A stretch of 64,000 nucleotides of DNA from Comamonas testosteroni. Its GTDB lineage: Bacteria > Pseudomonadota > Gammaproteobacteria > Burkholderiales > Burkholderiaceae_C. The position numbers and the translations under genes are program-made. Below, piece by piece: positions 26,564-35,147 of this stretch. How positions within the stretch are numbered: position 1 is the first letter of the stretch; each line of letters begins with the position of its first letter. The stretch covers positions 26,395 to 90,394 of the forward strand of contig NZ_AWOR01000049.1 of the NCBI RefSeq assembly GCF_000761245.1, read 5' to 3'. The notes under the pieces are model-generated. The model had not been told where the DNA came from. It ran no database searches and worked only from the letters and a program-made list of their open reading frames with translations.

Positions 26564-26884
26564 TCAAGCCTCGGCTTCCGGCTCATAGGCGCAAATCCGC
26601 CGAGATCCTGCCCGCGAACTCAGATAGTGTTGCGCCAGCGTCGGATACTCCTGCACGAACTGGCAGTTGTTGAACACCTGATCGCCGACATCGATGGGAT
26701 ACAGACAGCGCAAGGCTTGCTCGGCACTGTCCGAGCCGTCGCCGGCTGGAGCGATACCGCTTTGGACCAACTCCCAGAACACCTTCTCCAGGGTAATCAG
26801 CCGCGCAATCAGCGCTTCGTCCCGCTCGATGCGAAAGATGCGCAACTCCTGCTCGCCCACCAGCACCACCACATTGGCGGCGCG
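26564..26884 (-). pseudogene. Decayed copy of the YqaJ-type recombinase gene, C-terminal part
   Basis: The minus strand reads RAANVVVLVGEQELRIFRIE, then DEALIARLITLEKVFWELVQ, then GIAPAGDGSDSAEQALRCLY, then directly to FVQEYPTLAQHYLSSRAGSR. Compared with the intact gene at 56552 the N-terminal nuclease core is missing and about 65 residues between the DVGDQV and FVQ segments are deleted. The sequence 26885-27060 upstream shows no match. With the neighbouring fragments it keeps the gene order of the 55-58 kb module. Confidence 0.78.
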
Positions 26885-27111
26885 CTGTCCTTGTCCCTGG
26901 AGCAAGTTCTTTCCCGATACGGCCCCGCCATCAGCAAAGGTGCTCCGCTGCTGTGGGAGCTGAGCGAGCAGTGGGTGACCGCGCATTTTCTGGATCAGTC
27001 TTCCACAAGGTAAGAGTCTTTGATCGGGCAAGGCTGCTTGGACACACACGCGATGGAGTCCACACTAACATTTCATTCCTGGCCGGTACACAGAGCACGC
27101 TCTTGACTTCA

Positions 27112-27127
27112 ATCTACTAGTTGGTAG
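27112..27127. promoter_or_regulatory. Likely TetR operator upstream of tetR
   Basis: ATCTACTAGTTGGTAG lies ten bases before the tetR start, with internal arms TCTAC/GTAGA. Its reverse complement, CTACCAACTAGTAGAT, matches 15 of 16 bases of the site at 27775 upstream of the next gene. The pair suggests autoregulation plus control of the downstream gene. Confidence 0.62.
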
Positions 27128-27136
27128 ACTGCGTGC

Positions 27137-27721
27137 ATGGATATTGATCTCTCCCCTAGAGCCACCGAGATCGCGGCCTGCGCGCGCGCGCTGCTGGTCA
27201 GTGGTGGATACAACAGCTTCAGCTATGCCGACATCTCGGAGGCCGTGCATATCAGCAAGGCCAGCATCCACCATCACTTTCCGAACAAGGCCGAATTGGT
27301 ACGCACGGTTCTGGTACTGTATCGCGAAGAAGCGCGTGCTGGACTGACGGCCCTGGCGCAACGGATTCCTGACCCAGTCGCCCAGCTTGAGGCCTACATA
27401 GGGTACTGGGCGACATGCATGCGTGATGTCACTTCGGCCTTTTGCATCTGCGCCATGCTGGCAGCTGAACTACCTACCATACCACCCGAAGTCGCTGCCG
27501 AAGTCAGTGGGCACTTCTTGGATCTGACTGTATGGCTCTCCTCTCTATTGGCTAAAGGGGCTGCAGAGGGAGTGTTTTTTCTTAGCACGAGCCCAGAAGG
27601 CGAGGCAATGACAGTCGTGGCGACGGTGCATGGTGCCATGCTGTCAGCGCGTGCCTATGGCGACCCGGATGCTTTTGCAGCAATCGTTCAGCCGCTTATA
27701 CGACGGCTGACATCCCAGTAG
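27137..27721 (+). CDS. TetR-family transcriptional regulator
   Basis: A 194-residue repressor. The N-terminal helix-turn-helix is ARALLVSGGYNSFSYADISE followed by VHISKASIHHHFPNKAELVR (about 18-58); the remainder is an all-helical ligand domain with Cys at CICAMLAAE. It is followed after about 80 bases by a small membrane protein gene with the same operator. A ligand cannot be named. The upstream flank is decayed mobile DNA, so the gene may have arrived with an insertion, although its composition is like the neighbours. Confidence 0.88.
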   Translation: MDIDLSPRATEIAACARALLVSGGYNSFSYADISEAVHISKASIHHHFPNKAELVRTVLVLYREEARAGLTALAQRIPDPVAQLEAYIGYWATCMRDVTSAFCICAMLAAELPTIPPEVAAEVSGHFLDLTVWLSSLLAKGAAEGVFFLSTSPEGEAMTVVATVHGAMLSARAYGDPDAFAAIVQPLIRRLTSQ

Positions 27722-27774
27722 CCGGCTTACAACTCCTTGTGCAGAGATTTGAAGCTTTCATTTATTCAGATTAC

Positions 27775-27790
27775 CTACCAACTAATAGAT
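27775..27790. promoter_or_regulatory. Second TetR operator, before the membrane protein gene
   Basis: CTACCAACTAATAGAT matches the reverse complement of the site at 27112 in 15 of 16 positions. It ends about 12 bases before the start codon of the membrane protein gene, where a bound repressor would block transcription or initiation. Confidence 0.62.
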
Positions 27791-27801
27791 AGATAATTTC
27801 C

Positions 27802-28302
27802 ATGACATCTCCGCTATCACTCCTAGGCTTGATCCACACCTGCGTCAGCTTGATCCCAGTCGTTGCTGGCCTATACAGCTTCGTCCGTCACCAGTCCATT
27901 GAGCCAGCAAGCCGCTCCGGCAGGATCTACCTCGCAGGGCTGATGGTCTCGGTGCTCACAGCTTTCGGCCTGTCGAGCACGGGGGGCTTCAATCCGGGCC
28001 ACGCCGTGGGCATCTTGGCCCTTCTTGCCGCTTTCGGGAGCCTACTTATACGACGCCTGTCCATACTGGGAAGGCTGCGGCCGTACCTGGCGACATTCGG
28101 TCAAAGCTTCAGCTTCTTCCTGCTACTGGTTCCAGGGATTGCCGAAACCCTGACACGCCTGCCAGTTGCACATCCTTTGGCCGAAGGGCCACAGTCGGCA
28201 TTGGTGCGTGCCACGCTGCTCGCGTGGTTTGTCATCTTCATCGTTGGGTTTGCCTTGCAGGCCTGGGCCATCCGCTCAGGTCGTACCAGCGCTGCCCGGT
28301 AG
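27802..28302 (+). CDS. Small integral membrane protein, TetR-controlled
   Basis: A 166-residue protein with four to five hydrophobic helices (about 7-26, 42-60, 66-82, 95-115 and 132-152) and few charged residues. I recognise no named family; it resembles small DUF2306-like or hypothetical inner-membrane proteins often placed beside TetR genes. The gene follows tetR and carries its operator, so it is probably the regulated target. An SDR gene converges on it from the right. Confidence 0.75.
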   Translation: MTSPLSLLGLIHTCVSLIPVVAGLYSFVRHQSIEPASRSGRIYLAGLMVSVLTAFGLSSTGGFNPGHAVGILALLAAFGSLLIRRLSILGRLRPYLATFGQSFSFFLLLVPGIAETLTRLPVAHPLAEGPQSALVRATLLAWFVIFIVGFALQAWAIRSGRTSAAR

Positions 28303-28322
28303 CAGCGGCGGCCACATGCAGA

Positions 28323-29057
28323 CTAGGCTTGCTGACGCGTGGCAGCGAGGACAATTTCACGCACGCAAACGCCCTCCGGCTGCGAATAGGCGTAGTAAAT
28401 CGCATTAGCCACGTCTTGCGCGGAGAGCACCTTGCCGCCCATATCGGCTTTCCAGGCCTCATAACCCGTCTTGATGTCTTCGTCGGTGGTGTGGCCCAGC
28501 AGCTCGGTTTCCACGGCGCCCGGCGCGATCGTGGTCACGCGTACGTTGTGTGCCGAGAGTTCCTCGCGAAGGTTCTCCGACAGCCCATGGACGGCGAACT
28601 TCGTGCCCACATAGGCAACGTGGTTGGGGAAAGTCTTGCGGCCCGCCACCGAGCTGATGTTGATGATGTTGCCGCGCTTGCGCTCGACCATGCCCGCTGC
28701 GACGGCATGCACGCCGTTCAGCACACCCTTGACATTCACGTCCAGCATGCGTTCCCACTGGTCCGGATCCTGGCGCGTGATCTCGCCCAGCAGCATGACA
28801 CCGGCATTGTTGATGATTGCATCGACCGGGCCAAAGCGCTTTTCACCCTCCTGCACGGCAGCGCCCAGCGCGGCGCGATCGGTCACATCCACGGACAGCG
28901 CCAACGCTTTAGGCAGGTTCAAGGCCTGCATCTTGTCGAGCCGGCGAGCCAGCAGTAGCAGGGGATAGCCTAGCGAGGAAAACAGGCGGGCTGTGGCCAG
29001 GCCAATCCCAGAGCTCGCGCCCGTGATGACGATCAGTGGTTTAGGGATATCGCTCAT
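28323..29057 (-). CDS. Short-chain dehydrogenase/reductase
   Basis: A 244-residue classical SDR. The cofactor motif is TGASSGIG (about 12-19), NNAG is near 87, and the catalytic YVGTK is near 152. The segment PGAVETELLGHTTDED follows the catalytic site, as in the YdfG-like clade of NADP-dependent dehydrogenases acting on small 3-hydroxy compounds. It is divergent from a LysR gene 125 bases away, which probably controls it. Substrate unknown. Confidence 0.88.
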   Translation of the reverse strand: MSDIPKPLIVITGASSGIGLATARLFSSLGYPLLLLARRLDKMQALNLPKALALSVDVTDRAALGAAVQEGEKRFGPVDAIINNAGVMLLGEITRQDPDQWERMLDVNVKGVLNGVHAVAAGMVERKRGNIINISSVAGRKTFPNHVAYVGTKFAVHGLSENLREELSAHNVRVTTIAPGAVETELLGHTTDEDIKTGYEAWKADMGGKVLSAQDVANAIYYAYSQPEGVCVREIVLAATRQQA

Positions 29058-29181
29058 GGCAACTCCTTCAAGGAATAGGTTTTACAGATGGGTTGTTTTC
29101 CTGGAAGTCTATTTCATGGACGGTTCATCTGAATAATGGTTTATTCTTCTCTCATCCATACGATTTACTTATGACTTCAGC

Positions 29182-30006
29182 ATGGACTATCGCCAACTTC
29201 GTGCCTTTGTTGCCGTCTTCGAGAAGCGCAACATCACAGCCGCTGCACAGCAGATCCACCTAACCCAACCAGCTCTGTCTGGCAGCATCAAGCTACTAGA
29301 AGAGTCTTTGGGTACGACCTTGTTCATCCGCAGAGCCCGCGGCGTGGACGTCACCGACGATGCACGGTCCTTGTATCCACAGGCTCGTCGAATGATCGCT
29401 GAGGCGGACAATTTGGCGCTGCGCTTTCGCAAGCGCGGTGAGCGCGAGCGCCTGACGATCGGTATCGAGCAGGATGTCGCCCGAAAGACGGTGCAGAGCC
29501 TCGTCGCAACTGCCAATGCCTGCGTGCCAGACCTGCAGTTGCATATGTTGACAGGATGCGAGGGAGATGCTCGACTGGCCAGTGAAGATCTGCGTTGCGA
29601 AGACGAGTTGTTTCTCCCTGTCTTGAGCGAGCGCTTTGTGGTCGCGTTGGCTGCAGGGCAGCCTGCGCCAGAAACCGCTTGGACGCCTGCCTCCGAACCT
29701 GACGGAAAAATGTCGTGGGTGATTTGTCCAACCCACTCCAGCCATCAACGGCTTATGTCCATCTATGGCCCCGCAGCAAACTCTCCGGCAGCCCATGCAA
29801 GCAATTTTTTGCTAGCTCTTGACCTTGTTGCTGCAGGTATCGGGGCGGCCATCGTGCCGGAGTCTTTGGCTCAAGAGACTCTTGGAGTCCATGCCCGTCA
29901 ACTGCAGGGAGTGGATCTGAGGCGCCGAATTGGTCTGTGCTACCCCGCACAGTCACTGGACATTGGCTCTTTGACATTGCTTCGCAACGCGCTGGACTCT
30001 GACTAA
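29182..30006 (+). CDS. LysR-family transcriptional regulator (short)
   Basis: The N-terminal helix-turn-helix is typical (MDYRQLRAFVAVFEKRNITA and LTQPALSGSIKLLEESLG). The effector domain is present but the total, 274 residues, is about 20-30 shorter than usual; the region around residues 115-130 passes quickly from the first effector strands to EDELFLPVLSERFVVALAA, so an internal loop or short deletion is possible. Divergent from the SDR gene, its likely target. Confidence 0.82.
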   Translation: MDYRQLRAFVAVFEKRNITAAAQQIHLTQPALSGSIKLLEESLGTTLFIRRARGVDVTDDARSLYPQARRMIAEADNLALRFRKRGERERLTIGIEQDVARKTVQSLVATANACVPDLQLHMLTGCEGDARLASEDLRCEDELFLPVLSERFVVALAAGQPAPETAWTPASEPDGKMSWVICPTHSSHQRLMSIYGPAANSPAAHASNFLLALDLVAAGIGAAIVPESLAQETLGVHARQLQGVDLRRRIGLCYPAQSLDIGSLTLLRNALDSD

Positions 30007-30239
30007 ACAAGAACTCTCACGCGATACGAAATTCACCTAAAAATCGTGAAGTGCGGGCCAAAGAAACCATCATCAAATTCATGGCTCAAAAGCCTTTGTT
30101 TGCCCGAAATTTTTCCGTGCAAAGCGGTCCACAGGACCCCCCAGTCTTCACTTAAGCCATAAAAAGAGACGTCAAGGCATATGCTAAGGCCTGATGAGAT
30201 TTGATTGACAGGCCTCAGAAGGCACCACAATCGCGCCGT

Positions 30240-30587
30240 GATTCGGTATGTTTTGGCAGATGAACAATGGGCTCGAATCCTCCAGGACGTGGATGAACGG
30301 TTTGAGGGCGTTGATTTGCAGGCGCTTCTGGCCGACAAAGCGTTTGACGCAGACTGGCGGAAGCAACGTTTGCTGGCATAGGGCGTGGCCAAGTCGTGAT
30401 CGCGCAGAAGTCCAATTGACAGGCTCCCATGGCGATCGATATGGAGATCTATAAGTGGAGGCACTTGATCGAGAACTTCTTTTGCAAGCTCAAGGAGTTC
30501 CAGCGCATTGCAATGCGCAGCGACAAGACAGTCAGTAACTTCGCTGCTGTCACCACGCTGGCGTCCGCCGTGATCAATTCACGCTAA
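30240..30587 (+). pseudogene. IS5-family (IS427/IS1031-type) transposase remnant
   Basis: The plus strand gives LLADKAFDADWRKQ, then after a frame change MEIYKWRHLIENFFCKLKEF, then QRIAMRSDKTVSNFAA and ASAVINSR with a stop. This is the conserved C-terminal half of the second transposase frame of IS427-type elements, with the DDE Glu region (HLIEN). Frameshifts at about 30360-30420 kill it. The left part 30007-30239 has no recognisable content. Confidence 0.68.
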
Positions 30588-30791
30588 ATCTCAACAGACC
30601 CTAGTATCTTTCTAAAGGCTATTGGCGCTGGGGATGCGTGACCTGAACAGGATATGGCTGGTTTTGCCGCACAGGTGCTCTGTTGCACAAAGGCGGCATG
30701 ACCCTAACCCCAGACCCAGTTGCGCCATGGCGTGAACGGCCATAGTTGTCGGACGGCCGACCTGCGTGAAGCGATTGAGCAATGCCATGCG

Positions 30792-30813
30792 CGCGTGCTA
30801 CACGCGTGCTACA
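30792..30813. repeat. 11-bp direct tandem repeat
   Basis: CGCGTGCTACA occurs twice back to back, ending 34 bases before the GGDEF-EAL start. It could be a slippage duplication or a paired binding site. The remainder of 30588-30847 holds nothing else clear. Confidence 0.4.
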
Positions 30814-30847
30814 AATGACACTGAATATGTACTCATAAGGCCAAGTC

Positions 30848-33445
30848 ATGAGGAATCATCCAGCAGACATTGAAAACACGGCTGCCTTCCGTGCCACTTG
30901 GAATGCGATGGATCGTTCAATGGTGGTCGCGGAGTTCAGCATCGACCGGCGCCTGCAGCATGCGAACCGAAACTTCCTGGATCTTCTCGGCTATTCGGAG
31001 CATGCCGCGCAAGGCCAGCTTCACCAGGATTTCTGCCTGGCTCAGGAGGTTGCAAGCGCCGACTATGAGTTGTTCTGGCAAAGCTTGCAGAATGGAGAGC
31101 CGCTGTCGAAGCAGTGTGCCCGGCGGCATCAGGATGGCAGCGTCCGCTGGCTCGAAGCCAACTATTCGCCCGTGCTGGACGATGCCAAACATGTCGTTGG
31201 CGTGGTCAAGGTGGCAATCGATGTGACCGAACGGGTCCGACGTGAACACCTCCTGCAGGCACGCAACGAGCGCCTAGCCCTGGTGGCTGACGCCACAGAC
31301 AACGCGGTTCTCCTGCTGGACGATGCCTGGAAGATCAGCAACGTGAATACGGGCTTCACCCGTATGCTTGGATGGTCCCGGGAGGAAGTTCTGGGCCGCA
31401 ACTCCATCGACCTGCTGTGTATTTCCATGGAGACGGACCTCAAGGCACTGTACAGCCAGCAGTTGATGACCGGACAAGTCGTGCGGCGAGAGGAACTCGT
31501 CCATGGCCGTGATGGCCAGCGCTATTGGGTACGTGTCGCCTCTCACCCGGTCATGAATGCCGAGGGGGTGATCGAACAGGTGGTGACCGTTCTCGGCGAC
31601 ATCACTGGTAAAAAGCTTTACGCGGAGTTCCAGCGCAAGGTGCTGGAGGCCATGGTGCGGGAGCAACCGCTGTGCGACGTGCTGGACATGGTCTGCCGCG
31701 AGGTGGAGCGCATCGCACCGGATGTCTGCAGTTCCATTCTGGCCGTGGACGAGGACAGAACTCTGAGGCCCCTCGCTGCTCCGCACCTGCCCAAGAGTTT
31801 TTCCGATGCCCTCAATGGTTCGCCGATTGGGCCTATGGCGGGGTCTTGCGGTACTGCGGCCTTTCGAAACGAAGCCGTGTTCGTCGACGACATCGAAACC
31901 GATCCGCTGTGGACCGAACCCTTTAAATCGATGGCGCTGTCGCTGGGGCTCAAAGCCTGCTGGTCCGCGCCCATCCACGCGACCGATGGCAAGGTCATCG
32001 GGACGTTCGCCTTCTATTTCCGGAGGAGGGTAGTTGCTACGGCCTTCCATCAGAAGTTGGTGAATGTGTGCATCCATCTGTGCGTAATGGCCATGGAGCG
32101 CGAGCAGTCCCGCTCAATGATCCGCCAATTGGCGTTCTACGATGGACTGACCGGCCTGCCCAATCGCAGCCTGCTGCTCGCAAAAGCCGACCATGTGCTT
32201 ACAGATGCCTCTCGGGAGGCGACATCCTTCGCGGTACTGTTCATCGACCTGGACCGGTTCAAGCAGGTGAACGACTCACTGGGCCATCCCGCTGGCGACA
32301 CATTGTTGCGCGACGTTGCCCTGAGCATTCGACAGGGGCTCCGGGGGATGGACATCCTCGGTCGCCTTTCCGGGGACGAGTTTGTCGTCGTCGTTCCCCA
32401 GGTGGACGTGCCTCAAATCACCGACCGGGTGGAGAAGTTGCAAGTGCTGCTGTCTTCGTCCAAGACCCTGGACGGCGTGACCGTGTCGCCTTCGGCCAGC
32501 ATTGGCATTGCCATGTTCCCGAGCGACGGGCGTGACATGGAGACGCTGATCCAGCGTGCCGACATGGCCATGGAGCAGGCCAAGGCCAGTGGTCGTGGAC
32601 GTTTCCGGTTCTTCAGCCTGGAGATGAATGAGTTGGTGCAGCAGCGCCTGCTCATGGAAAGCCTGCTGCACGACGCGTTGAAGCACAAGCGCCTGCGCTT
32701 GGCCTTCCAGCCTCAGGTCGACATCACCACCGGCCATCTGTCGGGAGTGGAGGCCCTGGCGCGCTGGAGCGACCCTGTCCTCGGTGAAGTCTCACCAGCC
32801 CGCTTCATTCCCTTGGCGGAGGAATGCGGGCTGATCGGGGAACTGGGAGCCTGGGCATTGCAGGAAGCCTGCCGTTGGCTGGGACGCTGGAGAGAGGAGG
32901 GTCTGCGGATTCCTTCAGTCTCGGTCAATCTCTCACCGTCGAGTTTCCACAACCTCGCGTTGCCCGACCTGATCGCCAGGACATTGGATGAGCACCATCT
33001 CGAACCGAAAGACCTGACCCTGGAGATTACGGAGAGCATGCTGCTGGACAGCAATCCGTCAACACTGAAGACTCTCGCCGAAGTGCACTGCCTTGGCATC
33101 AAAATTTCGATGGATGACTTCGGGACCGGTTACTCCTGTCTCAGCTATCTGCGCCGCCTGCCGGTGAGCGAGTTGAAGCTGGACAAGAGCTTCGTGGCGG
33201 ACCTCGAGGGCGATGCAGCGGCTCGGGCACTGAGCCACGCCATCTTGCGCATGGGCGAAAGTCTGCAACTCACGGTGGTGGCAGAAGGCGTGGAGACCGA
33301 ATTTCAATACCGCTTGCTTAAGGAGCAGGGTTACCACGTGGCTCAGGGCTATCTGATTTCAAAGCCGTTGGCCCCTGAAGACTTCGGGCAATGGCTGTCC
33401 GCTAATGGCCGAAATGATGAATTCACGGCTACGCCAGGAAGCTGA
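30848..33445 (+). CDS. PAS-PAS-GAF-GGDEF-EAL cyclic-di-GMP protein
   Basis: An 865-residue soluble sensor. Two PAS domains (about 12-125 and 135-255), a GAF domain (about 265-425; SILAVDEDRTLRPLAAPHLP), a GGDEF domain (about 430-590) and an EAL domain (about 605-850). The cyclase motif reads SGDEF at about 507-511 instead of GGDEF, a variant sometimes still active. The EAL side has its catalytic set: EALARW, VSVNLSPSSF, EITESM, MDDFGTGYS, LKLDKS and VAEGVE. It probably breaks down, and may make, cyclic di-GMP in response to a signal sensed by PAS/GAF. No membrane helix is visible. No operon partner. Confidence 0.92.
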   Translation: MRNHPADIENTAAFRATWNAMDRSMVVAEFSIDRRLQHANRNFLDLLGYSEHAAQGQLHQDFCLAQEVASADYELFWQSLQNGEPLSKQCARRHQDGSVRWLEANYSPVLDDAKHVVGVVKVAIDVTERVRREHLLQARNERLALVADATDNAVLLLDDAWKISNVNTGFTRMLGWSREEVLGRNSIDLLCISMETDLKALYSQQLMTGQVVRREELVHGRDGQRYWVRVASHPVMNAEGVIEQVVTVLGDITGKKLYAEFQRKVLEAMVREQPLCDVLDMVCREVERIAPDVCSSILAVDEDRTLRPLAAPHLPKSFSDALNGSPIGPMAGSCGTAAFRNEAVFVDDIETDPLWTEPFKSMALSLGLKACWSAPIHATDGKVIGTFAFYFRRRVVATAFHQKLVNVCIHLCVMAMEREQSRSMIRQLAFYDGLTGLPNRSLLLAKADHVLTDASREATSFAVLFIDLDRFKQVNDSLGHPAGDTLLRDVALSIRQGLRGMDILGRLSGDEFVVVVPQVDVPQITDRVEKLQVLLSSSKTLDGVTVSPSASIGIAMFPSDGRDMETLIQRADMAMEQAKASGRGRFRFFSLEMNELVQQRLLMESLLHDALKHKRLRLAFQPQVDITTGHLSGVEALARWSDPVLGEVSPARFIPLAEECGLIGELGAWALQEACRWLGRWREEGLRIPSVSVNLSPSSFHNLALPDLIARTLDEHHLEPKDLTLEITESMLLDSNPSTLKTLAEVHCLGIKISMDDFGTGYSCLSYLRRLPVSELKLDKSFVADLEGDAAARALSHAILRMGESLQLTVVAEGVETEFQYRLLKEQGYHVAQGYLISKPLAPEDFGQWLSANGRNDEFTATPGS

Positions 33446-33539
33446 CAGTCATAAGGCTGTGGGAACTGAGCATCGCTAGTCGCTCAGGTGAGTCGAAGTT
33501 TGCTCGCTCAGGGCCCCGACGATATGCGCAGGTGTCGAT

Positions 33540-33960
33540 GGACTTGGCCCGTACCTCATCATTTCCTTCTCGCTCCGAGGCTGAACACCCCTGCTCAAAG
33601 GCCTGCAGCAAGCTTTCGATGCTCCTCTTTACCTCTTGCGTCTGATGCGCTGCATCCGAGCCGAGGGCGGCCATAGTGCAGCCTGCCGCCCGATTGTCAC
33701 GATGCTCGCGAGACAGATAGCTGCGCACAAAAGTAGGCAGGTCAATACCTTTCGTTAACTCTACGGTCTGCTCTATCCCGCAAGCGGAAGATTCCGCCAT
33801 CAAGTCCGTCTCGGAGCGGAATTGCTTGTAGAAGCCGCCTTGCGTGATCCCCTTGCCGCCATCAAGTCGACCACGCCTACGCCATCGTATCCACGCTCGC
33901 GAAACAGCGCTGACGCCGTTTTCACGACATGTGCACGGCTGGCCTGTGCTTTGTTGAGCT
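33540..33960 (-). pseudogene. Frameshifted TetR-family regulator
   Basis: The minus strand starts with a TetR helix-turn-helix (SRAHVVKTASALFRERGYDG), then changes frame and continues GKGITQGGFYKQFRSETDLM and AESSACGIEQTVELTKGIDL, then LPTFVRSYLSREH and MAALGSD. At least one frameshift (near 33855) separates recognition helix from scaffold, and the usual last 30-40 residues are replaced by unrelated sequence. It is a decayed copy of the TetR group that senses electrophiles or antibiotics. Confidence 0.65.
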
Positions 33961-33992
33961 GCCGCAGTTACGGTAGCGCCATTCGTACCTGA

Positions 33993-34130
33993 GGCTTGGA
34001 CTGTTCGGCCGATCTGATCAGCGATGGCGTGGACTGCGTTATACGTGGAGGAGGCCTGCCAGACTCGGCCCTGGTGGCTCGGCGCTTGCCGGACCTAGAG
34101 TGGGTGACATGTGCGCTGAAAGATAAATTG
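33993..34130 (+). pseudogene. LysR effector-domain fragment
   Basis: The plus strand reads ADLISDGVDCVIRGGGLPDS followed by ALVARRLPDLEWVTCA, the middle of a LysR-type substrate-binding domain (the usual form is DLI-DG-DCVIRGG-LPDSSLVAR). Both ends are missing. It touches the 3' end of the Bug gene on the opposite strand. With the TetR scrap beside it, this is a small decayed stretch between 33.4 and 34.1 kb. Confidence 0.65.
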
Positions 34131-34160
34131 GACGGCCACGGACAGCTCCAGCAATCAGGC

Positions 34161-35135
34161 TTATTCAATACGAATATCTGCAGCCTTGACGACTTGCTCC
34201 GATGCAATCCAATCGGCGTTCAGGAGCTTTTGAAAATCCTGAGTTGGCAGGGATCCCGCTTCCACGCCGACTCGAGCTAGGCGCTCTTGCACCTGGGGGT
34301 CTGCCAGCACTTTGGCCATGGCCTTGTTGATGCGTTCAATCTCTGCGCGTGGCGTGGCCGCAGGTGCTAGCAGACCCAACCAGGAATCAAAGGCGTAGCC
34401 CTGTACGCCACTTTCTGCGACCGTGGGCAGCTCCGGCAAAAAGCGCGAGCGATTTTTGCCCGTGTAGGCCAGCAGCTTGATACGTGGATCAGCTTTGAAG
34501 CTGAGCATGCCGATACTCGCGCCTGTGACTACTTGAACACGCGCTGCCAGGAGCTCGGTGGTTGCATCTCCGGTCGATTTGGTGGGGATGTGCTGCAGCT
34601 TCACGCCCGCCTTGGACCCCAGTGCCGCAGTGGCGAGATGCGAGGCACTGCCGTTGCCCGCGGAGGCATAGAACAGCGCATTTGGCTCCTTGTGAGCGCG
34701 GTCAATGAGGTCCTTGATCGACGTGATTCCAGATTGAGCGGACACGCCAACAATGTATCCGGTGCGGCCGACATAGGAAACGCCGACGAAATCCTTGTTC
34801 GGATCGTAGGAGAGCTTGTTGTACAGATAGCCTGTCAGATGGTGACTGGCGGCCGCCATGACCAGCGTTGTGCCATCCGCCGGGGACTTGGCCACTTGAG
34901 CCGTCGCAACCGTTCCTCCGGCTCCGGCCTTGTTCTCCACAATCACGGACGCACCAAGCTCCTTGCCCAGCTCGTTGCTGAAGGTTCTTGCCACGGTGTC
35001 CTGAACTGCGCCTGCGCCGAAGGGAACGACGATACGTATCAGCTTTTCTGCATGTACCTGGTTCAGCGATGCGATGGCCAGCATCGTCACCAGAACGTTT
35101 CGGCGTGAAGGGAATTTGAATCTAGAAATTGTCAT
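34161..35135 (-). CDS. Bug/TctC periplasmic solute receptor
   Basis: A 324-residue receptor with a signal peptide (RRNVLVTMLAIASLNQVHAE), the start IRIVVPFGAGAVQDTVARTF and the loop NKAGAGGTVATAQVAKSPAD. It lies 12 bases downstream of the M20 amidohydrolase gene on the same strand. I infer that it captures an N-acyl amino acid, or the acid released by the hydrolase. No TctAB partner. Confidence 0.9.
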   Translation of the reverse strand: MTISRFKFPSRRNVLVTMLAIASLNQVHAEKLIRIVVPFGAGAVQDTVARTFSNELGKELGASVIVENKAGAGGTVATAQVAKSPADGTTLVMAAASHHLTGYLYNKLSYDPNKDFVGVSYVGRTGYIVGVSAQSGITSIKDLIDRAHKEPNALFYASAGNGSASHLATAALGSKAGVKLQHIPTKSTGDATTELLAARVQVVTGASIGMLSFKADPRIKLLAYTGKNRSRFLPELPTVAESGVQGYAFDSWLGLLAPAATPRAEIERINKAMAKVLADPQVQERLARVGVEAGSLPTQDFQKLLNADWIASEQVVKAADIRIE

Positions 35136-35147
35136 TTGTTTGGTCTT

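Noticed and set aside
30792..30813. Start of a CRISPR-like array
   Set aside because: Only two 11-base units without spacers; a simple tandem duplication.
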